A stretch of DNA of 20,572 nucleotides from RBG-13-66-14 sp964436465 (GTDB lineage: Bacteria; RBG-13-66-14), in contig CAYTCV010000032.1 of the NCBI GenBank assembly GCA_964436465.1, forward strand, positions 1 to 20,572, read 5' to 3'. Shown here piece by piece: positions 1-4,850 of this stretch; the stretch's first letter is position 1, and the number at the start of each line of letters is the position of its first letter. A program made the position numbers and the translations under genes. Below the pieces are notes generated by a model. That model was not told where the DNA came from and ran no database searches. It saw only the letters and a program-made list of their open reading frames with translations.

Positions 1-29
1 GTAGGGGCGGGTGTCCATACCCGCCCGTT
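1..29 (+). repeat. GTAGGGGC hairpin repeat, copy A1
   Basis: GTAGGGG followed by an 8-bp perfect stem, GGGCGGGT (5-12) with ACCCGCCC (19-26), around a 6-nt loop. The left edge may be cut by the window boundary, because other copies carry GATGAC just upstream. It belongs to the same family as the copies listed at 36-80, 3442-3783, 12210-12257 and 13557-13590. Confidence 0.75.
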
Positions 30-35
30 GCGACG

Positions 36-80
36 ACGTAGGGGCCGACCGACGGCGAGCCGTTCAGGTCGGCCCGTTTT
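36..80 (+). repeat. GTAGGGGC hairpin repeat, copy A2 (long form)
   Basis: GACGTAGGGG leads into an outer stem GGGCCGACC (42-50) with GGTCGGCCC (67-75). A nested stem ACGGC (52-56) with GCCGT (59-63) sits inside, and the copy ends in CGTTTT. The element at 12210-12257 on the opposite strand matches it apart from two adjacent bases in the inner loop. Confidence 0.8.
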
Positions 81-92
81 ATTATAAGCTAG

Positions 93-143
93 CCCTCACC
101 CCTGGCCCGTCGGCGCGCCGCTCCCACGGGGAGAGGGGATAGC
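93..143 (+). repeat. CCCTCACCC-type hairpin repeat, copy B1
   Basis: Begins CCCTCACCCC, contains the palindrome GGCGCGCC (112-119), then CTCCC (121-125) pairing with GGGAG (129-133), and runs into GAGGGGATAGCCGCACC. It is the second repeat family of the window, usually next to a GTAGGGGC hairpin. Confidence 0.6.
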
Positions 144-145
144 CG

Positions 146-205
146 CACCCCCCTCCCTAGCCCGTAAGCGCGCTTCCCCCCAGAGGGGGGAGGGGACCAT
201 CGCAC
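146..205 (+). repeat. CCCTCACCC-type hairpin repeat, copy B2
   Basis: A degenerate copy: CACCCCCCTCCCTAGCCCG, then TCCCCCC (175-181) pairing with GGGGGGA (185-191), then GGGACCATCGCACCCC. The CATCGCA end is shared with the copy near 3511. It lies just beyond the stop codon of the minus-strand glycoside hydrolase gene, where it could form the 3' end of that transcript. Confidence 0.55.
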
Positions 206-225
206 CCCTTACCCCGGCCCGGTTC

Positions 226-1668
226 CTACCTCGCGCCTGCGGGGATTTCCCCGACGGGCTTCACCTTGGGCAACGGGTTGAGCGGCGGGGGCAGCGGCCT
301 CCAGTACGGGTCCAGCGCCGGCCACAGCGGCCCGTAACTCGAGTTGGCGTGCCAGAAGAGGTAGCCGTCGGCGCCGCCGGCCAGCGCCCCGCGAATCTGG
401 TCCCGCACGTACCCGGTGAAGTCCGAGGGCGCCATGAGGTCGAAGGCCTGGAGGAACGGCCGGTTGGAGCAGGATGACAGGGTGCCGGGGAACTCGGGCG
501 GTGCCGAGTGCCGGTACAACATCCCCGGGTGGGCCAGCTCGAGGAGGGCCCGGGTGGATTCCTCTCGGACGTCGGGCGGCGGGGGCTCCGCGTAGCACGC
601 TGCCTCAAGACGCCCTTTCAGCACCGCCGCGCAGTCCTCCAGAATCCGCCAGGTCCGCCCCGGCCCCGAGTAGAAGCCCGCGCCGAAGTGGCTCGGGTAG
701 TCCATCGGCGAGAGGGCGTCCAGCCGCAGCGCCATGTCGTCCACGTCCTGCCCCTCGGGGTTGCGTTTTTCATAGAGCGCCGAGAAGCCGAAAACGTCCA
801 CGGAAATCTTCACCCCCGTCGGACGCAGCACCTCTTCCGTCCGGTCCAGGAAGGCGTTGACGGCCCACTCCCTGGACCGCCCCCCGGCGTGGGGCGTGTA
901 GGCGTGGAGCACGTCGCCCTCGGTTGGGAAGCGCAGGTAGTCGAACTGAACCTCGTCCACCCCGGCCTCGGCGCAGGCCAGGGCCACGGCGAGATGGTAA
1001 TCCCAGGCCTCCTCGGCGTAGGGGTCCACCCAGACCGAATCGGCGTGACCCACCCACGCCAGCCCCGTGCGCTCGTCCTTGACCGCCAGCCAATCCTTGG
1101 TCTCACCCCGGGGGTCGTACCGGGCCAGGAAGCGGTCGTAGTGGACGACAATGCGGGCGATGACGTAGGCCCCGGCTCCGCGGAGGCGCTCCACCAGCCC
1201 CGGCAGGTCGTAGTAGTCGTGGACCGCCCCGAGCTCCCAGGCCAGCGCCTCGGGCGAGAGCTCGGGCGCGTCGGCGGGCGAGCCGCGGAGCGGGGGGTAG
1301 GTGGTCAGCTCCGGGCGCGGCTCCGCGGGGATTTCCAGGGGGAAGCAGATTTCGCCGGGCGCGGGCTTGGCGTCGAAGACGACGCAGTTGATGCGACCCT
1401 CGGCCAGCATCCGCTCCAGCTCACCCAGCTTGGACTCCCACCCCGCCCGGAGGCCGACCAGGTAGACGCCGACCAGCCCCGGCGGCGTGTCGGGGTAGGT
1501 CAATCCGGCGAGCCCCTCGTCCCAGGCCGTCGGGGTGAAGGTGCGCTCACGGTGAGCCGCGGCCCGGCTCCACCACGCGTCGTCGTGGACCGCCGACGTG
1601 TCGCAGGGGCCCTCGTACCAGGCGCCGACGAGGGCGGGGAGCATCGACAGGAGGATGGCTTTTTTCAC
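226..1668 (-). CDS. Exported putative glycoside hydrolase (DUF4015-like TIM barrel)
   Basis: A 480-residue protein, probably a secreted or periplasmic enzyme of the DUF4015 putative glycosyl hydrolase family (PF13200); the substrate is unknown. Residues 1-16 look like a signal peptide (Lys2-Lys3, then ILLSMLPALVGA). Family-like blocks follow in order: GVYLVGLRAG (67-76), VVFDAK (96-101, an early barrel strand), VIARIVVHYD (169-178), SVWVDP (211-216), GVDEVQFDYLRFP (236-248, with acidic residues well placed for catalysis), KISVDVFGF (287-295), LSPMDYPSHF (319-328) and GGADGYLFWHANSSYG (431-446). The C-terminus is proline-rich. The start is GTG, with GGAG five bases upstream (GGAGACGCG-GTG). 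A likely promoter, TGG-TAGAAT, lies about 40 nt upstream. It may be cotranscribed with nothing, since the gene upstream has its own stop 89 nt away. The family call rests on motif recognition, not a search. Confidence 0.8.
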   Translation of the reverse strand: MKKAILLSMLPALVGAWYEGPCDTSAVHDDAWWSRAAAHRERTFTPTAWDEGLAGLTYPDTPPGLVGVYLVGLRAGWESKLGELERMLAEGRINCVVFDAKPAPGEICFPLEIPAEPRPELTTYPPLRGSPADAPELSPEALAWELGAVHDYYDLPGLVERLRGAGAYVIARIVVHYDRFLARYDPRGETKDWLAVKDERTGLAWVGHADSVWVDPYAEEAWDYHLAVALACAEAGVDEVQFDYLRFPTEGDVLHAYTPHAGGRSREWAVNAFLDRTEEVLRPTGVKISVDVFGFSALYEKRNPEGQDVDDMALRLDALSPMDYPSHFGAGFYSGPGRTWRILEDCAAVLKGRLEAACYAEPPPPDVREESTRALLELAHPGMLYRHSAPPEFPGTLSSCSNRPFLQAFDLMAPSDFTGYVRDQIRGALAGGADGYLFWHANSSYGPLWPALDPYWRPLPPPLNPLPKVKPVGEIPAGAR

Positions 1669-1704
1669 CGCGTCTCCGAATGCGACGGTCGTTTTACCGC
1701 CGAT

Positions 1705-1713
1705 ATTCTACCA
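1705..1713 (-). promoter_or_regulatory. Extended -10 promoter for the glycoside hydrolase gene
   Basis: On the minus strand this reads TGG-TAGAAT, five of six matches to TATAAT with a TGn extension. No -35 box is evident at 16-18 nt. The predicted transcript starts near 1698, giving a leader of about 30 nt with GGAG before the GTG at 1668. Confidence 0.5.
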
Positions 1714-1715
1714 GA

Positions 1716-1739
1716 ACGGGGAGCCCGCGGACCCCCCGT
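1716..1739 (-). terminator. Possible terminator hairpin after the beta-barrel gene
   Basis: ACGGGG (1716-1721) can pair with CCCCGT (1734-1739) around a 12-nt loop, 20 nt past the stop codon. The following minus-strand bases are only weakly T-rich (TTCTGGTAGAAT), so intrinsic termination is doubtful. The hairpin also lies immediately upstream of the next gene's -10 box. Confidence 0.25.
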
Positions 1740-1757
1740 GCGCACGTCCGACGGAGG

Positions 1758-2300
1758 CTAGAATCCCACGTAGACCCCGGCCTGGAAGGTGAGGGAGTTG
1801 ATGGTCGCCGGCTCGGTGTCGGCCCAGTGGTACGTCCCGTCCGCGTAGGCCCCCATGATGCCGAGGAAGCCGATTTCCAGGCCCAACCCCGCGTTGTAGC
1901 CGAACTTCGCCCCCGTCTCGTTTATATGCTCCCCGGTGTCCGCGTCGTCGTACTCCAGGCTGTAGAAGTAGAGCCCGAGCCCCGCCAGGAAGTACGGCGT
2001 GATGAATCCGGGCAGCTTCAGCTTGGCCTGCAGGAAGACCGGCACGATGGAGTTCATCTCCGTGGTGGGGATGCCCAGGTCGTTCTCCTTCACCGTGCCC
2101 TCGACGTAGGTGACGTTGAGCGAGGTGTCCAGGAAGGGGAGGATGCCGAGGTCGAATTTGAGACCGCCGGTGAATCCGCCGGTGAAGGTGTCGGCGTACT
2201 CGCCCAGGGGCATGAAGTACCCGACGCGGGCGCCCACGGAGAAGAAGGCCAGGCTCGGCAGGGCCAGAAGCAGCGGCACGAGGACAAGCGTCTTGCGCAT
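1758..2300 (-). CDS. Small outer-membrane beta-barrel protein
   Basis: A 180-residue protein with a clear signal peptide (residues 1-18, ending PSLA) and a mature part made of short alternating strands: SVGARVGYFMPLG, GGLKFDLGILPFLDTSLNVTY, VPVFLQAKLKL, ITPYFLAGLGLYFYSLE, GYNAGLGLEIGFLGIMGAYADG and LTFQAGVYVGF. It ends in phenylalanine, as BAM-inserted barrels usually do. The size suits an eight-strand barrel of the OMP_b-brl type. The GARVGYFMPLGEYAD opening is common in such proteins of unknown function. I chose the ATG at 2300 over an earlier in-frame start because AAGGAG sits seven bases before it and a signal peptide follows at once. The gene stands alone with its own candidate promoter. 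Its role (porin, adhesin or structural) cannot be told from sequence. Confidence 0.8.
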   Translation of the reverse strand: MRKTLVLVPLLLALPSLAFFSVGARVGYFMPLGEYADTFTGGFTGGLKFDLGILPFLDTSLNVTYVEGTVKENDLGIPTTEMNSIVPVFLQAKLKLPGFITPYFLAGLGLYFYSLEYDDADTGEHINETGAKFGYNAGLGLEIGFLGIMGAYADGTYHWADTEPATINSLTFQAGVYVGF

Positions 2301-2331
2301 GGTCGCTCCTTGGTTGTCGAACGGATAGCTA

Positions 2332-2360
2332 ATCCTACCCGAAAACCGGCGGCCGTTCAA
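2332..2360 (-). promoter_or_regulatory. Candidate sigma70-type promoter for the beta-barrel gene
   Basis: On the minus strand TTGAAC (2355-2360) and TAGGAT (2332-2337) are spaced by 17 nt, each matching consensus at four of six positions. Transcription would begin near 2325, 25 nt before the ATG at 2300. Confidence 0.4.
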
Positions 2361-2451
2361 GCTCTCGTGGAATAGAGGCCGGTGGAGAGGTGGCGCTCGC
2401 CCCGGAGTGGCCGGACGGTCACGGCGGAAGCCCCAACACCCTCCGCCGGCG

Positions 2452-2460
2452 TGGTATGAT
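2452..2460 (+). promoter_or_regulatory. Extended -10 promoter for the PPC-domain gene
   Basis: TGG (2452-2454) directly precedes TATGAT (2455-2460), five of six matches to the -10 consensus. No -35 is recognisable. The predicted start near 2467 gives a leader of about 22 nt containing GGAGAAGGAG, the ribosome binding site of the GTG start at 2489. Confidence 0.5.
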
Positions 2461-2488
2461 TGAAATGTAACCTTGGAGAAGGAGCGGC

Positions 2489-2911
2489 GTGGGCCTCTAC
2501 GAATTCAAGGAGGGACGCCGGTTTCTCGTCCGCGTCACCCGGGGCGAGGAGCTGGTGGCCTTCATCGACCGGCTCATCAACGAGCAGGAAATAGCGCAGG
2601 GGTTCATCTCCGGAATAGGGGCCGTGGCGGAGGCGACCATCGGCTTCTACGACCAGCAGACCCACGACTACCGCGAGGTCGAGCTCACCGGCGGCCTGGA
2701 AATCGTTTCCCTTCTGGGCAACGTTTCCCGGCGGGAGGGCCGCTGCCACGCGCACCTGCACGTCGGGCTGGCCGACCACTCCGGGGCGATGTACGGCGGT
2801 CACCTGGGCCGGGCCACGGTTTTTTTGACCGAGCTGGTCATCGTAGAGTTCACCGGCCGGGAGCTGGAGCGTCTTCCCGACGAAGCCACCGGCCTCGTCT
2901 GCTGGCCGTAG
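2489..2911 (+). CDS. PPC-domain (DUF296) protein
   Basis: A 140-residue stand-alone PPC/DUF296 domain. In plants this domain is fused to AT-hooks; in bacteria and archaea it occurs alone and forms trimers, with no settled function. The defining features are present: EEL (20-22) early in the chain, GFISGIGAVAEATIGFYD (38-55), EIVSLLGNV (71-79), and the histidine-rich block HAHLHVGLADHSG (87-99) followed by MYGGHL (101-106), which in structures can bind a metal. The length is normal for the family. The start is GTG, supported by GGAGAAGGAG a few bases upstream; no ATG fits better. The pilin-like gene begins 8 nt after its stop, so the two are probably cotranscribed, an unexplained pairing. DNA binding should not be assumed, because no AT-hook is present. 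Confidence 0.88.
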   Translation: MGLYEFKEGRRFLVRVTRGEELVAFIDRLINEQEIAQGFISGIGAVAEATIGFYDQQTHDYREVELTGGLEIVSLLGNVSRREGRCHAHLHVGLADHSGAMYGGHLGRATVFLTELVIVEFTGRELERLPDEATGLVCWP

Positions 2912-2919
2912 GCGGAAGT

Positions 2920-3381
2920 ATGGGTAGGACGGGCGAGCGGGGGTTTTCCCTCATCGAGATGCTCATCGCCAGCGCCATCCTGCTAATCGGCGTGACGGGG
3001 ATTCTTCTGGCCATCCCCGGGGCCGAGGAGGGCGTGGCCGCGGGGGGGATGGCCGGTCGCGCGGCGCTCTACGCCAAGGAGCGGCTGGATTCGCTGGCGG
3101 CGCTGGACCCGGCGGAGCTCGCCCGCGGGGCGCGACTGGAACCGTACTCCGACTCGCCCGAGGGGCTCTACACCCGGCGCTGGTGGGTGCTTTCGGCGGA
3201 GCAGAAGCCCGACCTCGAAGGGGAGCGGCTGGCGGAGGTTTTAGCCGAGTCGGGGCTCGTTCCGGGGGACTTCGACCTCCCGAGCGGCTTCCTCCGGCTG
3301 AAGGTGGAACTCCTCTGGCAGCCGCCCGGCGGGAGGCTGGAGCGGATGGAGGTGGGCCAGCTCGTCACCCCGTCGCGGTAG
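2920..3381 (+). CDS. Type IV pilin-like / pseudopilin protein
   Basis: A 153-residue protein with a textbook class III (prepilin) signal. The short leader MGRTGERG ends in Gly8, followed by FSLIEMLIASAILLIGVTGILL, with Glu at position +5 of the mature chain and a hydrophobic helix. Prepilin peptidase should cut between Gly8 and Phe9. The rest is short and soluble, includes the segment LAALDPAELARGARLEPYSD, and has no cysteine pair. The sequence following the helix (PGAEEGVAAGGMAGRAALYAKERLDSL) resembles minor pilins of the PilV/GspI kind, whose job is priming or tuning the fibre. The start is the ATG at 2920 with a modest GGCGGAAG upstream. No other pilus or secretion gene is nearby, so its machine must be encoded elsewhere. 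It has no obvious terminator other than the repeat cluster beyond it. Confidence 0.85.
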   Translation: MGRTGERGFSLIEMLIASAILLIGVTGILLAIPGAEEGVAAGGMAGRAALYAKERLDSLAALDPAELARGARLEPYSDSPEGLYTRRWWVLSAEQKPDLEGERLAEVLAESGLVPGDFDLPSGFLRLKVELLWQPPGGRLERMEVGQLVTPSR

Positions 3382-3441
3382 GGCGGGTTGCGCCGTGCGC
3401 GCGGGATAATGGCAAGAGCGGTCGAGGTGGATGCTGGTTGC

Positions 3442-3474
3442 GATGACGTGGGGGCGGACCTTCAGGTCCGCCCA
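3442..3474 (+). repeat. GTAGGGGC hairpin repeat, copy A3
   Basis: GATGACGTGGG leads into GGGCGGACC (3452-3460), loop TTCA, then GGTCCGCCC (3465-3473): a perfect 9-bp stem. Confidence 0.8.
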
Positions 3475-3525
3475 CCCCCCTACCCAGCCTCCCCCCCAGA
3501 GGAGGGGAGGGGCCATCGCAGCCCT
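3474..3525 (+). repeat. CCCTCACCC-type hairpin repeat, copy B3
   Basis: ACCCCCCTACCCAG, then CCTCCCC (3488-3494) pairing with GGGGAGG (3504-3510), then GGCCATCGCAGCCC. It is followed by a CCCTCACCCGTGATT linker that leads into the next A-type hairpin. Confidence 0.6.
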
Positions 3526-3538
3526 CACCCGTGATTTG

Positions 3539-3573
3539 CGATGACGTAGAGCGGGGATTTCTATCCCCGCCGC
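3539..3573 (+). repeat. GTAGGGGC hairpin repeat, copy A4
   Basis: CGATGACGTAGA leads into GCGGGGAT (3551-3558), loop TTCT, then ATCCCCGC (3563-3570). It is a perfect 8-bp stem whose arm sequence differs from the neighbours. Confidence 0.8.
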
Positions 3574-3579
3574 TTCCTG

Positions 3580-3614
3580 CGATGACGTAGGGGCGGGGCT
3601 CCGTCCCCGCCCGC
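3580..3614 (+). repeat. GTAGGGGC hairpin repeat, copy A5
   Basis: CGATGACGTAG leads into GGGCGGGG (3591-3598), a 6-nt loop, then CCCCGCCC (3605-3612). It is only about 10 nt after copy A4 and shares the leader GCGATGACGTAG. Confidence 0.8.
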
Positions 3615-3633
3615 ACGGATTTTCGCGCGGTTC

Positions 3634-3667
3634 GTAATGTAGGGCGGGGACTTTAGTCCCCGCCGCT
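3634..3667 (+). repeat. GTAGGGGC hairpin repeat, copy A6
   Basis: GTAATGTAGG leads into GGCGGGGACT (3643-3652), TT, then AGTCCCCGCC (3655-3664): a 10-bp perfect self-complementary arm. The leader is more diverged than in other copies. Confidence 0.8.
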
Positions 3668-3686
3668 TTCACGTTCCCAACCGTTA

Positions 3687-3735
3687 CCCTCACCCGAACC
3701 CTCTCCCTTAAAGGGAGAGGGGGTCGCTGCAGTCC
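3687..3735 (+). repeat. CCCTCACCC-type hairpin repeat, copy B4
   Basis: ACCCTCACCCGAACC is followed by CTCTCCCTT (3701-3709) pairing with AAGGGAGAG (3711-3719) around one or a few A residues, then GGGGTCGCTGCAGTCC. It is the best preserved B-type stem in the window. Confidence 0.7.
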
Positions 3736-3746
3736 TCATCTGTGAT

Positions 3747-3785
3747 TGTGATGACATGGGGAGGGTCTCCTGACCCTCCCGTTTT
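3747..3785 (+). repeat. GTAGGGGC hairpin repeat, copy A7
   Basis: TGTGATGACATGG leads into GGGAGGGTC (3759-3767), loop TCCT, then GACCCTCCC (3772-3780) and GTTTTTCC. It is a 9-bp perfect stem with a short T-run, so it could act as a plus-strand terminator. It ends a few bases before the stop codon of the convergent membrane-protein gene. Confidence 0.75.
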
Positions 3786-3789
3786 TCCT

Positions 3790-4764
3790 CTACCCCTCGC
3801 GGGGGGGCTGACCCCCACTCGGCGGTCGGTCCCTGTTGTCGGAGGGGCGGTCCCCTCCACCAGAGGAACGGTTGCCTCCGCCGGAGGAGCGGTCCCTGCC
3901 GTCCGAGGGACGGTCACCCCTACCCGAGGAACGGTTGCCGCCGCCCTGTGAACGGTTGCCGCCGCCCTGTGAACGGTCGCCCCCGCCCGAATCCGACCGC
4001 TTCCGCCGGTGCCTCTGCCGGGGACGGTCGTCATTGCGGGTCTGAAGCCGAACGTGCGGCCGGTCGACGTTCTCCTCCACGGTCAGGGCGAAAAAGGCCA
4101 GGTAGAGCTCGTGGTAGTACACGCCGACCAGACTCAGGTAGCTCCAGACGAAGCCGAGGAAGAGCACGAGGGACAGCGCCAGCTCCACGATGCGCAGCGG
4201 GGTGAAGTCCAGCCCCGACGTGAGAATCCACGCCAGCCGGGCGAGCGCGTAGATGAGGAACAGGCCGGCCAGGTTCATCCGCATCTGCCCCCCCGCCTCC
4301 AGCCGCTCCAGGCGGCGGTGGACCTCGGCGGAGTGCTCGGCCAGGGCCGACAGGCAGAGCCCGTCGCGCAGTTCCTCGTTGGCGGTCTCGTACTTGAAGT
4401 AGTTGCGGAAGGCGTTGGCGAAGCTCTGCGGGAAGTTGCGGTCGAGGGAATGCCCGGCGCCGTGTGCCAGCTTCACCCTCAGCAGCCCCGCCTCGCGGCT
4501 CGCGCGTTCCAGGAAGAAGCTGCCCGGGATGCGGCCGAAGAAGGCCCGCTGGAACAGCCGGCCGAACCAGCCGAAGACGGTCGTCAACAGAAGCCCCGCG
4601 GTCAGCGCCAGGACGAGGAACACCAGCGCGCCGTTGATGCCGAATCCGTGCACCCCGAACAGGGCGAAGAGATTGATTTCCACACGCCAGGTCGCCAGGA
4701 CGGCCAGGGCGCCCGGCAGGACCATGGCGAGCAGCCCGTAGCGGTTGAAACTGTAGTGGTTCAT
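3790..4764 (-). CDS. Membrane protein with a repetitive Gly/Asp/Asn/Arg/Ser C-terminal tail
   Basis: A 324-residue protein I do not recognise. Hydrophobic segments lie near residues 10-25, 30-65 (probably two passes) and, after a soluble stretch of about 100 residues, near 164-183 and 192-228. The soluble part (about 70-160) carries conserved-looking FFLERASREAGLLRVK and NFPQSFANAFRNYFKYETANEELRDGL. From residue 240 the chain is basic and polar. Residues 260-315 are eight consecutive seven-residue units of the type GGGNRSQ/GGGDRPS, predicted to be disordered. The ATG at 4764 is preferred to an upstream in-frame start because AGCGAGG precedes it and the first helix follows directly. It lies 86 nt after hslU on the same strand, so it may be the last gene of that operon. 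The body of the protein is confidently coding; the function is unknown. Confidence 0.75.
   Translation of the reverse strand: MNHYSFNRYGLLAMVLPGALAVLATWRVEINLFALFGVHGFGINGALVFLVLALTAGLLLTTVFGWFGRLFQRAFFGRIPGSFFLERASREAGLLRVKLAHGAGHSLDRNFPQSFANAFRNYFKYETANEELRDGLCLSALAEHSAEVHRRLERLEAGGQMRMNLAGLFLIYALARLAWILTSGLDFTPLRIVELALSLVLFLGFVWSYLSLVGVYYHELYLAFFALTVEENVDRPHVRLQTRNDDRPRQRHRRKRSDSGGGDRSQGGGNRSQGGGNRSSGRGDRPSDGRDRSSGGGNRSSGGGDRPSDNRDRPPSGGQPPREG
3820..3987 (-). repeat. 21-nt tandem repeat encoding eight heptapeptide units
   Basis: In-frame repeats of 21 nt encode the units GGGDRSQ, GGGNRSQ, GGGNRSS, GRGDRPS, DGRDRSS, GGGNRSS, GGGDRPS and DNRDRPP. Two units are almost identical at the DNA level (GAACGGTTGCCGCCGCCCTGT on the plus strand, near 3929-3970), which suggests recent expansion by slippage or unequal exchange. 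Confidence 0.8.
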
Positions 4765-4850
4765 CGTAGACCTCGCTGGGGGACCGGCCGAAGGGCACAA
4801 ACCCCCTGAAGACTGTTGATAAGCCCCATTTAACCCCGAAGGGCCCCAGG

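Larger units (their letters stand above)
3382..3789. repeat. Composite repeat cluster in a convergent intergenic gap
   Basis: This 408-nt stretch between two convergent genes has no credible gene. It holds five GTAGGGGC-type hairpins (A3-A7) and two CCCTCACCC-type hairpins (B3, B4), all in one orientation, joined by linkers such as GTGATTTGCGATGACGTAG. The first 55 nt are unique sequence. The hairpins may serve as 3' ends for the transcripts arriving from both sides. No long T-run is present apart from GTTTTTCC after the last one. Confidence 0.8.

Noticed and set aside
508..1761. A 417-codon open frame on the plus strand, antisense to the glycoside hydrolase gene
   Set aside because: Its translation is a low-complexity mix of Arg, Gly, Val and Pro with no domain, and the opposite strand encodes a recognisable family with a signal peptide. 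Long antisense frames are expected in GC-rich DNA.
3442..3783. A CRISPR array
   Set aside because: The repeated units are hairpins with variable arms and irregular spacing. There are no constant repeats with uniform spacers, and no cas genes.
4009..4809. A 266-codon plus-strand frame over the membrane-protein gene
   Set aside because: The sequence is Glu/Gln/Gly/Arg-rich and featureless. The minus strand gives clear transmembrane helices and a ribosome site at 4764.
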